From the NCBI RefSeq assembly GCF_040954645.1, contig NC_092808.1:117344049-117408048 (forward strand): 64,000 nt of DNA. The letters are read 5' to 3'. Of this stretch, positions 1 to 11,625 are shown one piece after another (the stretch's first letter is position 1; the number at the start of each line of letters is the position of its first letter). The position numbers were made by a program, and so were the translations under genes. Below the pieces are notes generated by a model. It saw nothing but the letters and a program-made list of their open reading frames with translations. It made no database searches and had not been told where the DNA came from. The DNA is from Diabrotica undecimpunctata (lineage: Eukaryota > Arthropoda > Insecta > Coleoptera > Chrysomelidae).

Positions 1-162
1 AGACTTTTGAACTTTTGAAAAGTATTGTTTGTCGGAAATATCCGCATAGTTCCGTAGTGATCTTTCTAAAAAAAAAAGAACATTTAAAAAGTACGTGTGT
101 GCCTGACCAAAGATGCTGCTCTAGCACAACTTGCAGTAAAACAGTTGCGTGAGCAAATAGAA

Positions 163-1035
163 GGATGCAGTTTCTCAAATCATCGAAGAAACTTTTAGAA
201 AAAATGATAATAAATTCGAAAATATTTCTACAAGATTCGACGAGAAATTTGAAAATGTTTCGCAAATGATTGAAGAAACTTCACAAATTATTAAAGAAAC
301 AGCTAGACAAAATGACGAGAAATTCAAAGAAGTTTCTAGAACGTTCGATAAGATACAGAAAAATGTAAACGGCGTAGAAGACAAGAGAAGATCAAACAGC
401 TAGAGAGCATGGTAACTAATACAAAACTGCTACCACCAGTTAATGCAGTAGTTTTAGACCTAGTAGTGAAAGAAGAATCATCTAAAGACGAGACGACACA
501 TCATATGAGATTCAAATTGCCACTATTTAATGGAAAGTCTGCTTGGTCCATATACCATAGACCATTTGAAGCTATTGCGACAGTCAATCATTGGACAGAA
601 CAAGAAAAAGCTGTTTCCTTGACTGCTGCTTTACGAGGTGATGCTGCGGATATCCTAAGATCAATTCCTAAGGGTAAAGAAAAATGTTACCACATCTTGT
701 TCATTCGACTAGACAAATGTTACGGATATTCAACGATTAAGTGAGAATTTGCAAGAATTTGAAGCAGATGTTGCTCGAATAGCGCGGTTGGCTTATCCGG
801 AGGTACCAGACAACATTTTGGAAGAAATTGCTGTAGATACCTTCGTCAATGGGTTGAGAGACAGTGAACTACAGAAAGCTTTACGACTAGGAAGACCGAA
901 AATTCTAGTTGAAGCACTCGCTATTGCCTTGGAACATAAAATAGTTAGTCAAACTTTACAGAGCCATCGAGTAAGAACCATTGTTCTTACTCGAATTGTG
1001 GTGACGTAGGTCACATTCGCCGTAATTGCAAGAAA
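163..1035 (+). pseudogene. gag: Gag of element A, broken
   Basis: From about base 163 one frame reads a heptad-like coiled coil (repeated EKFENVS, EETSQII, EKFKEVS units) like the coiled coil of the intact Gag at 61.1-61.4 kb. A stop just before ATG 409 breaks it. The Gag core follows (LPLFNGKSAWSIYHRPFE, then LTAALRGDAADILRSIP). A stop at 742-744 and a frame change lead to QEFEADVARIARLAYPEV and FVNGLRDSELQKALRLGR. The zinc knuckle at about 978-1,030 keeps NCGDVGHIRRNC, but its first cysteine is displaced: CSYSNC replaces the usual C-x2-C. Its role would have been capsid assembly and RNA binding. Confidence 0.85.
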
Positions 1036-2503
1036 ATGATACAAGTCAGAAAACTAGGACGGCTCGATACCAAGGGGCATCTGCGTACCACGATAAACAC
1101 AGCCCCCATAGTAACTGTTAACATTACGTCCATTGGTGGAATTCATAGTTTGTACATCGAGGATCGTATCAATAATAAATGTATATCGTTTTTGGTAGAT
1201 GCAGGTGCAACACGAACTATTGCACATCCAGAAGCAGTACGAGGCCATCTTAAATTATCGCCTGCAACAGCAAAGCTTAGAACAGCAACTGGTGAGATAA
1301 TTAATTCATATGGCGAGGATAATATGTCAGTATCCATTGGCCAGACCACAGTGAGACACATAGTATTAATTGCAGAGATCTCCGACGAGTTCATATTAAG
1401 AATGGACTTATTAAGAAAGAAAAGTTGGGGCTGTATTGAATGTCAAAAATGGAGTTCTCCAGATCAGTGGTAAAGAGTTGCCGTTTCATGAAGACAAAGA
1501 ATATGTTATCAGCTTACTAACTACTTGTGACGTAACAATACCCGGTAATAGTAAGAAAATTCTGATGACCAGACCTGATGGTTACTGTCGAGAGGGAAAA
1601 TTAAGGATGGTCGAAGATGTGGACAATGCCGAGTTCCTAACGGCAAAAGCTTTGGTGAGAGTTGGCGAGATGTCGTTCCTGTAAGAGTTATGCATTTAAA
1701 AGGAACTGCTATTAAGTTAAGTAAAAGAACTTTGATCGGACAGGGTGTAAATGACTTCCATTTGCGAAAAGAGATGAAGCCGAAGACATCATCAAAGATA
1801 TCAACAAACAAGGGGTAATTGAACCATCAAACAGTCCATGGACATCACCAGTAGTGCTAGTAAAGAAGAAAGATGGTTATACGCGTTTTTGTGTTTACTA
1901 CCGACAGCTCAATGCGGTAACTAAAAAAGATAATTATTCTTTGCCCAGAATAGATGATACTTTTGATAAAACTGCATTCTCGATAGGATCAGGGCTTTGG
2001 AAGTTCACGGTTATGCCCTTTGGTTTATGTAATGCCCCTGCCACATTTAAAAGATTGATGGAGGCAGTTTTAAGAGGTCTAACATGGAAAACATGCCTGG
2101 TTTATTTAAATGATGTAATTGTGGTTGGAAGATCCTTCGATGAACATGCCAATAATCTGACAGAAGGCTTTCAACGATTGCGGGCAGCAAATTTGAAGTA
2201 AGGTCCGAAGAAATGTCACATGTTTTGACGAAAACTTGGGACATATTGTAGTAAGTAATGGTGTAACAGCTGATCCTGAAAAACTTGCAGCAATTAAGGA
2301 TTGGCCCGTACCAAGAGATAAACACGAAATTAAAAGTTTCCTTGCTCTATGTACATATTACAGACGTTTTGTCAAAGGATTTTCCAACATCTCCAAGCCA
2401 TTAACAAAGTTGACAGAAGAAGGCAAAGAATATACATGGAGCGAAGAGTGTCAAAGAGCTTTAGAACACTTACAAATGGCTCTGATTACTGCACCGATTG
2501 GCT
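1036..2503 (+). pseudogene. pol: Protease and reverse transcriptase of element A, broken
   Basis: The protease motif FLVDAGATRTIAHPEAV (about 1,189-1,239) carries DAG where intact copies have DTG. The linker and RT follow across several frames: SNSPWTSPVVLVKKKDG, FCVYYRQLNAV, then MPFGLCNAPATFKRLM and GLTWKTCLVYLNDVIV. Compared with the intact Gypsy copy at 63.3-63.6 kb, about 25 residues are missing between DDTFD and KTAFSIG, including the segment with the first catalytic aspartate (LDLKSGYW). The catalytic YLDD is YLND. The RT thumb and connection (CTYYRRFVKGFSNISKPLT) end at LITAPI, about 2,503, where the R2-like insertion starts. This RT could not be active. Confidence 0.88.
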
Positions 2504-5500
2504 CTGCAATTGTGATTTTGCTTGGCCCGTCGTTCGCCAGACGTAATTGGCGTAAGTGTGTGCAACCGGAGTTATCCAAACCTCCCGTAAGCGGCCTTCA
2601 GTTTTATTTGCGTTTGGGTGAACGTCGTGTTTCATCCTTACCACATAAAATCATCCTAGTACAGACCTCCTCGTTGGTAGAGCTGGGAATCCATATTCGT
2701 TGGATCAGAAATACTAGCACTTTTTAGAGCAAGCACCCTAATTCGGCGAATAGTGATTGCTAATTGTATAGGGTGTATCCGATTGGTAGTGTGCGCCATA
2801 TTCGAGCTTTTGTCGGTCCCTTTAGGATCCTTAAGTCAGCGCACCAGGGCAGTTACTAACCAGTCGGATTTTTCGAACTCCTTTAAGACTGTACACCCTT
2901 CCAGTTTCCTGGAAGCCTTAGTTTTTAGAGTAATATTAGTATCTTAACGTAGATCCCAAATTATCTGTGGTGGTCATCTGCGTTGTGGTACTAACTTCGC
3001 CACGCAGGCAGGTATGGATACTCACATACGAAGGCTACGCTGCCGAGGACCCAGACGAGATGATGACAACATCTGCGGCATTTGTGAGCGCGCATTTAAG
3101 TCCTGAACTGGAGTGCGTCAACACATGAGCCGCGCTCATCCTGATGCGTACAACAGGGAGCTCGAGCGGAAGTACGAGAATCCCGGTAGGCTGGTAAGAT
3201 TCACCGACGAGGATCTCACCCGGATGGGGCAAGAGGAATTCCGGTACGAGGGCCGGTTCATTCTGAAGTATTTGATGAAAATCTTTCCTGATAATACTAA
3301 AGAAAAGATCGGGCTCGGGCTAAGCCAGAATACAAGGAGTTCCTCGAAAGTCTTAAGGAGGAAGAGCGACGTAGGAATCGGTCTCCGAGTATATCACCGC
3401 AGAGTTTGTCACTGCGAGTGCCGGGAAGCGAAAACAGCAACCAAAACCACTCAAGAATTCGAATTACTTTCATCAAGATCGCCTACAGATGACGAACCAA
3501 TTTCAGATCAGAAGGAACCGCCACTGATCAGCCATGCTGTAACAGAAGCGGAAATCCTCGGGGCCTTACAAACCATCAAATCTCAAGCAGCAGGTCCTGA
3601 TTTCATTAAGATCCGAGAGCTGCGTAAGGTACCTGTTCAGAAATTGGTTCTAGTCTATAATACCATGCTCCAGTTTGGTGTTACTCCTGAGGTATTGAAG
3701 GATTGCAGGACCGCTTTAATACCGAAGGGTGGCGATCCACTGGAGGTAGGTAATTGGCATCCGATAACCACATCATCAGTAATGATCAGGGTGTTGCATC
3801 GTCTGCTAGGGAAGAGGCTTGCGGTGCTAGATTTCCACGAGCTTCAGAGAGGCTTTCGGCAGGTAGATGGCGTTCTATTGAACAACCTAACGCTTCAGAC
3901 GGCAATCAAAGAACGAAGAAGAGGCCTTCGTCCATACAATATTATATCCATTGATCTACGCAAAGCTTTCGACACGGTCTCACAACGATCTATAGAACGG
4001 GCAATGAATCGTTCGGGTTAGATGCTACATTTAAGCGGTATGTGGTGGACTCGTACCTGAATTGTCGTACGAGGGTCGCTGCCGGGAACAAGTACACATC
4101 GAACATCAAGATGAGTAGAGGCGTCAAACGGGGAGATCCCTTGTCGTCCTACCTCTTCAACATGGTGGTCGATGAGCTGGTTGGATACCTTGGCCGAAGG
4201 TATAATGCTCTAGGACAGACCAGGGTAGCCTTCAACGAGCTGCAGACACAGCTCGATCGTATTAATCGAGCGGGGCTTAAACCAGCACAAAAGCTGCTGG
4301 TACTAAAACCGTACTTGCTACCGAAGTATATCGACATTAGCAGAGTCCAACCATCAGCATGAAGACGTTGAAGGGCTTTAACAGGTCTGTGCGTATAGCC
4401 GTTCGGAAGTTTCTGTCCCTCAATCGTACGTGCGCCGATGCTTACATCCACGCTCCCACAAAAGAGGGTGGCCTGGGCGTCATGGTTATGGCCATGCACG
4501 TCCCGGCTATCATGAGAAGGAGACTGACTAAACTTATCAGCTCAGCGACTGTACGACGTCGTTAGCCCTCAATCTACCATACATGTCACGTCTCTGGGAG
4601 AAAATACTTAAATGGACCAGAACATTTTCGGGCAATTCAGCATCGATCGCAAGTGGATTGAGCCAAAAACTTGAGGACAGCTATTACGGAAACGGACTTC
4701 GCCAGGGCTTTTCACATTCAGAAAGCTCAGCCTGGATAAGCAATCCACTGCCCTACTGGTCGGGGAGAGATTTTATCAAGGCAATCCATCTGCGAGGAAA
4801 TCTTCTACCAAAGAGAGGCATCCCTTCAAATCCACCACATGAAAGGAGGTGCCAAAAGGGATCCAAACGTAACGAGAGCCTTAGTCAAATTTTGTAAAAG
4901 TGCCTCGCAGCAGATTGGCACTGAATCAAGAGACATGATCAGCTCGTTACGTACCTACGAAGAGCAGTGAAAAAGAAAGGGTGGATTTGCGAGGTTGAGC
5001 CGCGAATTAGATACGCCGATGGGACTCTGAAGATACATGACCTGGTCGCGCAACAGGATGGGCGGGTAATTGTCGTGGACGTTGCCATCAGCTGGAAGGG
5101 TCCTGAACCCCTAAGTACAGCCGCCGCCAATAAAACGGCGCTGTACACAGAGCCTCGGTTCCTTCAGACCATGCAGACCCGATATAAAGGGAAAACCATT
5201 TGCATGGCACCTTTAATCGTTGGAGCTCGAGGAACATGGTGTCAGTCGAATTCTCGTATCATGGGAATTTTAAACCTTTCTAGGTTTGACGTCCGCAATT
5301 TTATCACAAAGTCAATTCAAGGTAGTATCCATATTCATAGTCATTTTATGAGGTCCTAAAATAAATGACTTATGAGAATTTCACTTCGAGTATATATTCC
5401 GGCTTCTTTCCTATCGTGGGGTCTACGTTCGTCTAGTTAGGGTTTTATCTATTGACTAGCGTAGATGTTTGTGTCATCCTTTTATGTTATGTGAATGACC

Positions 5501-5670
5501 CATTTTACTACTTTTATCTTTACTATTTTTTAACTTTTTTATATTTTGGAACGGGGAGGAACAGACCAGCAGGTCGGGTCGGTTTTCAGATGGCAGGGGT
5601 TTGGTTGCTTGATGATCGTAGCCACTCAGCCGGCATCGCCCGGCCTGCAAACTAAAAGAGGTTATGGGTC
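2504..5670 (+). mobile_element. R2-superclade non-LTR retrotransposon inserted in Gypsy pol
   Basis: About 3.2 kb separate the Gypsy RT (…LITAPI) from its RNase H (PRQAGKFVFDTDASN). This block has higher GC than its surroundings and carries a single-ORF LINE of the R2/R4/Hero/NeSL type: C2H2 zinc finger, RT, then restriction-like endonuclease. About 560 bases of 5' leader precede the zinc finger, and about 310 bases of 3' UTR follow the last ORF. The exact ends cannot be fixed because no target-site duplication is obvious. The boundaries given are where Gypsy similarity stops and restarts. R2 proper targets 28S rDNA; this copy sits in a transposon. Confidence 0.75.
3066..5359 (+). pseudogene. 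R2-like ORF: zinc finger, reverse transcriptase, restriction-like endonuclease
   Basis: In order: a C2H2 finger (CGICERAFKS, a stop, then TGVRQHMSRAH, about 3,069-3,145), which in R2 proteins contacts target DNA; RT (ISIDLRKAFDTVSQ at about 3,945-3,990; GVKRGDPLSSYLFNMVVDEL at about 4,116-4,180); the thumb (KEGGLGVMVMAMHVPAIMRRR, about 4,464-4,525); and an R2-type endonuclease (GWICEVEPRIRYADG, KIHDLVAQQDGRVIVVDVAI, about 4,979-5,090), where the catalytic PDLV is changed to HDLV. The segment that should hold YADD is deleted after VGYLGRRYNALGQ. Stops at about 3,104, 4,019 and 4,360 and further frame changes break the reading frame. The family is known for target-primed reverse transcription; this copy is inactive. 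Confidence 0.82.
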
Positions 5671-6060
5671 CACTCTGATACCTAGACAGGCAGGAAAATT
5701 TGTGTTTGATACCGATGCCAGCAACATTGCAATAGGAGCTGTTCTCTCTCAAATCCAAAATAGACAGGAAAAAGTCATCGCTTACTTTAGCAAAGTCTTG
5801 TCGAAACCAGAAAGAAACTATTGCGTTACCAGGAAAGAATTGCTAGGCGTAGTGAAGCCAGCATTTCCATAAATAATGGTATGGCAGAAATTTTCTTCTT
5901 CGTACGCATCTCGCCGCTCTAAAATGGCTCCTACAGTTCCGTAATCCAGAGGACCAGATGGCAAGATGGATAGAACGATTACAAGAATATGATTACGAGA
6001 TCTAATACAAGGCTGGAAGAGTTCACTTAAATTCTGATGCTCTTTCGAGACGGCCGTGTA
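5671..6060 (+). pseudogene. pol: RNase H region of element A pol
   Basis: The Gypsy frame resumes at PRQAGKFVFDTDASNIAIGA and runs through VIAYFSKVLSKPERNYCVTR and KELLGVVK, the typical Ty3/Gypsy RNase H start with its first aspartate (DTDAS). A stop at about 5,871 and a frameshift break it. The rest is readable in pieces (RTHLAALKWLLQFRNPEDQ, MARWIERLQEYDYEI, then LNSDALSRRPC), the usual end of RNase H before integrase. Together with the RT end at 2,503 this defines the R2-like insertion point. Confidence 0.85.
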
Positions 6061-6239
6061 GTGCTTCCAGTAGGCCAGTTGTAATCACTGTCTTAAATTA
6101 GAAGAACGACTTTGCCCTGTGAGACGAACCACCGTCATTAATGATCAATGGCAGCCTCAAGCTACAAGACGCTCAAGCAGATGATCCATGTATAAAAAGA
6201 GTATTGGATTGGATGCGTCGAAGTGAAAGACCTTCTTGG

Positions 6240-7002
6240 CAAAACATTAGTGCATGTAGTCCAGAAGTCAAGTGTTACTGGAGCTAATGGAATTGCCTAG
6301 TGCTAAAATATGATCTTCTGTATAGAACCTTTGAGAACAATAATGGTACAGAATCTAAGCTTCAGTTGATTGTACCTAAAAGTAAAGTGTCAGAAGTATT
6401 GCATCAGTTGCATGACGGTGCATCAGGTGGACACTTTGGTATTACGAAGACTCTGCAAAAGGTTCGAGAACGGTTCTATTGGGTGAACTGTAAAGATGAT
6501 GTAAAAATATGGTGCCGGAAATGTGAACTGTGTGCAACCAGTAATGGCCCAGTTGGTAAAAAGAGGGCACCCATGAAACAGTACAATGTTGGTAGTCCTA
6601 TGGAAAGAGTAGCAATCGACATTGCAGGTCCACTTCCTGAGATGAATGATGGAAATAAATATATCCTGGTAACCATGGATTATTTTACGAAATGGACTAT
6701 GGCCTATGCAATGCCAAATCAAGAAATCAAGGGCGAAACTTCGAGTCAACCCTTTTCCAAAACCTAGGTAAATTGATTGGTGTCAATAAGACCAGAACAA
6801 CACCCCTGCATTCTCAATCAGATATAATGGTCGAGAGGATGAACCGAACGATGGGTAAACACCTGTCCAAAGTTGTATCAGAACATCAAAGAGATTGGGA
6901 CCAGCACATTCATTTATTCCTAATGGCCTACCGCTCAGCCATGAATGAAACTACAGGTCAGACTCCACCCTGTAGATTTGCTGATCGGCATGCTCAGATC
7001 TA
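6240..7002 (+). pseudogene. pol: Integrase of element A, internally deleted
   Basis: The H2C2 zinc-binding motif is seen in LHDGASGGHFGITKTLQKVR and WCRKCELCATSN (6,405-6,540). The core begins with the first catalytic aspartate in RVAIDIAGPLPEMNDG (about 6,607-6,655) and continues VTMDYFTKW. A deletion then joins NQE to GRNFESTLFQNL, which in other Gypsy integrases follows the second catalytic aspartate, so that residue is lost. The frame change puts MVERMNRTMGKHL, holding the catalytic glutamate, in another frame (about 6,827-6,865). The polypurine stretch AAGAGGGGAGCAG lies just before the LTR. Confidence 0.87.
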
Positions 7003-7014
7003 AGAGGGGAGCAG

Positions 7015-7309
7015 TGTACCGAACTTGCTTATTTCGACGTAGCCCATATAACAGTTGCATCTCGAGACGACGATGATCTGCCTTCGAGAATGTTCCGGAT
7101 GTATCGATCGGGGTGGAATCGAAGCGATAGTGCAAGTGAATAGAGGTGTACTATTCCAGAATATTCTAATACATAATAACCTTTATATATAAGTAGCGCT
7201 TTTATGAGTTAAAATTAGTTATTAGAATACTACCGTACTCTAAACTTATAAATAAATATATTTACATAAGTTAGAACCGCATTTAAAAACGGTACAATAC
7301 AATACAACA
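7015..7309 (+). repeat. 3' LTR of element A (about 295 bp)
   Basis: The purine-rich AAGAGGGGAGCAG at 7,002-7,014 serves as polypurine tract. The next bases TGTACC start the LTR and it appears to end in ...ACAACA at about 7,309, giving the usual TG...CA. It contains CTTTATATATAAG at about 7,180, a TATA-box candidate, and AAATAAA at about 7,251 as a poly(A) signal candidate. The matching 5' LTR is outside the window, so the borders rest on motif logic, not on alignment of two LTRs. Confidence 0.65.
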
Positions 7310-7399
7310 GACTCCTGGTATTACTCTGGTTTGACTCGATAGAACTAGATAGTATAATTGAAGCATTAAATAAAAATCGCATTAATAGCCGTTATTACT

Positions 7400-9545
7400 A
7401 GCCTCCTCAAGAATTTCTCTCTAGTCGTACCTATCTATCGCCTTTCTCGGCCAAGCATGTATCCCCCTATTTCTCATGTCTTCATCGATGTTATCAAGGA
7501 ACCTTATTCTGAGTCTTCTTGTTCTTCTCTGACCAATGGGTCTATCAAGGAGCGTCTTTCTAGTTGGATCATTTTGTTCCTTCCGCATTACATCCCATAT
7601 CCACGCCAGACGTCCTGTCTTAATATGTTTTACGATATCAGGTTCCTGGTGTAATCTATAAAGTTCGAAGTTGTATCGTCTTCTCCACACTCCATTGTCA
7701 TTAACTGCTCCATAGATTCGCCTTAGTACTTTTCTTTCAAAACACCATAACATGTTTTCATTATTTTTTGTTAGAGTCCAGGTCTCTGAACCATATGTTA
7801 TGTACAGTTTTATTTTTGTATTTCTCGATATAATTGTGGATTTAAGGAGGAGATTGAGCCCAAGCATCTGTTGGCCGTGCAAATTCTTCGGTTTATCTCT
7901 GCGGTAGTATTATTTTCAGTGTTAAGGAGCGCTCCCAGGTATACAAATTCGTTCACTGCTTCGATGACGTTGTTTTCTATAACAAGTGGTCGTAGGATAT
8001 GTGGTTGCGTGCTTATTTTCATATAAATCGTTTTGTTGGTGTTTATTATGAAACCCATTTCTGTAGCTGATTCTTTTAATGCTACATACGCCCCTCGTAC
8101 AGCGTTTTCCGTTCTCCCAACAATATTGATATCATCAGCATAATCCAGGATTTGCACTGATTTATTATATATTGAACCAGTGGTTGTGATTTATGACACA
8201 CGTATTACTTTTTCCAGAGCCAGATTGAACAGTATACAGAAGAGAGGGCGAGAAAGCGTCTCCCTGACAGCCCGTTATTTGTTTTAAAAGATTTAGACAG
8301 TTCCCCCTGAATTCGTACTCTACATTCAACTTACAAGCCTGGTATTTTTCTACTATCCGTTCTGCATATGGTGCCATACGGTGACATATTACTGTGGAAA
8401 ATATTTTATACGCTGCATTTAAAAGCGTAAATCCTCTGTGCATATTTCTTTTATAAACTGCTGTAATGCCATTATGGTATCATGGCCACCTTCTTAATAT
8501 AGTTCAGCTGGGAGATTATCTATTCCGGGTGATTTGTTTCTGGCTAGATTTTTAACTACATCTTTAACTTCAAGAATCGTTGGTGGTTCCTCTTCCCTCT
8601 CGTCTGTTCCCTTACCTCATTTCTTTCGTCTTCCAGGTTTTCTTCTTCTTCCTTTATATTAAGTGCCTGGTTAAAGTATTCCACCCATCTATTCAATACA
8701 TCTTTACTTGTTGTTAATAGGTCGCCATTATGACTTCTGCATTGTCTTGTGGTTGCCTTGAATTCTTTTCTGTTGATGTTAACTTTCTTATAGAATGCTC
8801 TGAATTCTTTCTATCTATTCAAGTTTTCTATATATTTAAGTTCCTTATTTAGGTGGTTTCGTTTTGCCTACCTGCCGGCAGAAATTTCTAGTCCCCTACG
8901 CTTAAAGACCTGTTTGGCGGATAAAAGACGATCGGATAAGTTCTGAAAGGTCAACGCCGCTTCGAGAGTAACTGTATTTTATATTTAAGGAGGAAATTTT
9001 GTTGACAACAGTTAGTCTGAAAAATAACATCGCGCCGAATTTTTTAAATATAACGCACGTATTGTAATAAATGTAAATAAATTATATAATTATTAGTGTG
9101 AAATAAATTAGTTATATTGTACAAATAAAGACTTTAAACTTGTAAGTGTTATAAATGTAGAACTTCTGATAATAAATAAAGACAATAAATTAGATTAATA
9201 AACATACAACAGTATCCTCTTTTCTTCTCTTCTCTTTGTCTTATAATTCTCTACACTTGTTCTAGTTCGTCGAATAAGCATCTTTCTGTAGGCTTAATTT
9301 TTTTCTGTTGTGGCATTCTTGCATTCATCGTCAAACCAATGAATTTTACGGGCACAAATTTCTGTTCCTATTTCCTCTTTCGCTGCTGCTTGAATGTCTT
9401 CCTTTATTCTGGTTCAGTAGGAGTCTATATCTGTCTGGGCCTTCTTCATTTACATTTTGATTCCTTAGCCTGGTGGTGATGTTTTTCGAGTACCGTTCTG
9501 CAATTGTCGCATCTCTCAGTTTTTGAATCTGCTGCTAAAAAGAAA
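7400..9545 (-). pseudogene. RTE-like LINE fragment (endonuclease-reverse transcriptase family)
   Basis: Read on the minus strand from about 9,545 down to 7,400. The EN-RT linker lies at 9,220-9,540. RT follows (RGFTLLNAAYKIFSTVICHR; NVEYEFRG; a degraded GLRQGD box; LDYADDINIVGRTENAVRGA at about 8,100-8,155), then the thumb (FVYLGALLNTENNTT) and the typical tail: YGSETWTLTK, RRIYGAVNDNGVWRRRYN, VKHIKTGRLAWIWDVMRKEQ. The frame is broken several times. An LTR block at 8,868-9,211 sits inside the element, so it inserted later. Clade assignment to RTE-like is from sequence style only. Confidence 0.8.
8868..9211 (+). repeat. Gypsy-type LTR block, probably a solo LTR with degraded 5' end
   Basis: This block interrupts the minus-strand LINE and is clearly related to the solo LTR at 34,744-35,183. 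Shared stretches include TTTCTAGT, TAAATTATATAATTAT, GTGTGAAATAAATTAG and ATAAAGACTTTAA, ending in ATTAATAAACATACAACA. The TGTTACG start seen in the other LTRs is missing, and no target-site duplication is visible, so the 5' border is approximate. No internal gag or pol accompanies it. Confidence 0.6.
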
Positions 9546-9584
9546 ATCTATATTAAGACTGTAAGTCAAATATTCATCCAGTTG

Positions 9585-10000
9585 TTACATATGGAAGTTA
9601 AACATGGACTATACAACAGCGGGAAATAAATAAGTTACTAGTATTTAAAAGGAAGGCCCTTAGAATTATATTTGGACCCCAAAGAGATATATTGACAGGA
9701 GAGTGGAGAAGGCGCCGCAATGCTGAATTGGTGACTCTCTATGGTACTGAAGACATCGTCAAACATATAAAAGCTAACCCGATAAGATGGACAGGTCATG
9801 TGGTAATATCAAAGAACGACAGAGTGCTAAAGACAGTGTTTTTTGAGTGACCAGACGGTAGAAGATCAGTAGGCCGTCCCAGAAAAAGGTAGAAGGATGA
9901 TGTTGAAGATCGTAGAAGATGGAGGGCTAGAGTGGATGCGGTGAAGACTCACCCCGAGTTGTAGAGCCAGTCAAGAAGAAGATTTATAGAAATGCGACAA
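9585..10000 (+). pseudogene. LINE C-terminal tail fragment
   Basis: Plus-strand translation reads FKRKALRIIFGPQRDILTGE, WRRRRNAELVTLYGTEDIVK, IKANPIRWTGHV and GRRSVGRPRKR. This is the conserved tail of insect endonuclease-RT LINEs (FERKVLRRIFG…WRRRYN…RWAGHV…GRPRKRW). Stops at about 9,848 and 9,891 interrupt it. Only the 3' end of the element remains, as expected of a 5'-truncated LINE insertion. Confidence 0.7.
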
Positions 10001-10034
10001 ACGTAATGAAGTTACACGAAAATAGTAACGAAAT

Positions 10035-10345
10035 AAAAAATTTAAACAGGTGTCAAACAGGGTGACACACTATTACTAAAGCTTTTTATAACTGCCCTAA
10101 AACGTGATTTTAAAACCCTTGATTGGGATGATAATGGGATAAGTGTCCACGGGGAAAATCATATTAGTCAGTCGCAATATAACCTGAGCTCTGCTGATGA
10201 CATAGTTTTGATATGAGATCACCTAGGGCGAAATCAACACCATGTTAAAAGAACCGGAAAGATCTTGCAAAGAAATTAATTTAAAAATAAATATCCCCAA
10301 AACAAAACACATGACAAACCTCGTGACTAGTATCAATTAAAATAT
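10035..10345 (+). pseudogene. LINE reverse transcriptase fragment
   Basis: Reads TGVKQGDTLLLKLFITALKR, DFKTLDWDDNGISVHGEN, then a degraded active-site box where YADD is replaced by SADD (SSADDIVLI, about 10,192-10,218). The pattern GV+QGDT..KLF..AL is the one seen in the minus-strand LINE at 44.3-45.8 kb, so the two belong to related families. Both sides are truncated. Confidence 0.65.
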
Positions 10346-11396
10346 TCAGAAAAACGAAGTAGAACTTGTTGCCTGCAGTGAACTTAAAACGGGCTGATCT
10401 TCGGGCTACTACTTCATAGATCAGAGATCTATCTATCTAGTCGCAAGCCCCCATCTCTTGCCGTACTGCTCATCCATGGGTCGATCAGATACCAACGTAT
10501 TATGTGTAAGTAGTAGAGTCTTTTAGAATTTTAAAGTAACAAGTTAGACTTTTTGTTTTTCTGGCCAGAAGGGTCAATACCTGGACCATAGACCACTAGA
10601 TAATTTCACATTGAAGTGAATTTAAGTTCGGTTGTCTGACCCGCTTGGATATCTGACCAACAATAAAATCGGACAGGCTTAAATAAAAAAAACTCTGAAC
10701 TATGATATTCAAAAATTCGTAAACCTGATATTAATAAAATCAAAATAATGGAGAAAATTCTTTATTTATTTCATAATATCACCTTCCATTGTATGTATAA
10801 ACACTTTAATTAATGTATCTAGAATATTTCGAAATTTTTTTCTTAAAAACTCTTTCCACTTTTAGGATTAAAAACACCCAGACAAGTTTTTGGAGTTAAT
10901 GTAGGTGGCAACGTTGGGATAAAGTTGATCTTGGCGTTAGGCGCATGACGAACAAAGGGTTATTTGGGGTCATTGGGGAAATCGATAAATTTGGTCACAT
11001 TTTTAGTTTTCCAGACGTTGCCGTAGGTTAGACCAAACTTTCTTTAAACAAACTATTTCAATGATTGTTAGAGAATGTTATATTAAAAATATACAAACGC
11101 TTTTTTTTCTATCACAAAAGTCTTCAGTTGCAGATTTTAGTTATTTTTACTTTTACTTATTTTATTTTTAAATGGATGTGATGAATTTATTATATTTTGT
11201 CCATAGAGGAGAATAAATCTAGGGTGCTCGGTAAAAGAAGTATAAGTCAATTTAGTTAACTTTTCAGGAGAAGCAAAAAACGATAAATAATTTTGTTCTG
11301 AAGCTAATTAATTGTCATATCTCCTAAATCGTAGTACACAGAATTGTTATACATATTTACCTATTTTACTTTGTAAATACTAATCTTGAACAAAGT

Positions 11397-11400
<4 letters not shown>
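10346..11400. other. Intergenic stretch, no gene recognised
   Basis: No open frame or known protein motif was found. The more GC-rich part at 10,380-10,680 could be an old short interspersed element, but no A/B box or tail was identified. The rest is AT-rich. Confidence 0.5.

Positions 11401-11486
<86 letters not shown>
11401..11486. repeat. (TA)n microsatellite
   Basis: An 86-base uninterrupted AT/TA tract. No LINE tail was recognised next to it, unlike the tracts at 18.1 and 30.8 kb. Confidence 0.97.
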
Positions 11487-11490
<4 letters not shown>

Positions 11491-11625
11491 TAAATGGAAA
11501 TTACAAAAAAAATGTGACTTATATTATTTGGACCACACATACCAGATGACTTATACTATTTTGTTTAGTCCTAAAAAGCTGTTGTTTATTAAAAAATAAA
11601 TAAATGAAACATATTTATGCAATAT

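Larger units (their letters stand above)
1..7309 (+). mobile_element. Decayed Ty3/Gypsy LTR retrotransposon (element A), 5' end outside window
   Basis: Gag, zinc knuckle, aspartic protease, reverse transcriptase, RNase H, integrase and a 3' LTR follow in Ty3/Gypsy order on the plus strand. Every module carries stops, frameshifts or deletions, so the copy is dead. Pol is split between RT and RNase H by an R2-like element (about 2,504-5,670). The best internal reference is the intact Gypsy element at the right edge of the window, which shares clear protein similarity in gag, protease and RT but belongs to another family, since the LTRs differ. No 5' LTR lies in the first 160 bases, so the element begins outside the window. 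Confidence 0.9.

Noticed and set aside
10192..10218. CTGATGA at 10,196 as a second hammerhead core
   Set aside because: It encodes the ADD of a LINE RT active site; no GAA partner, stem II or stem III is present.
10380..10680. Possible SINE
   Set aside because: No A or B box, no tRNA-like fold and no clear tail were seen.
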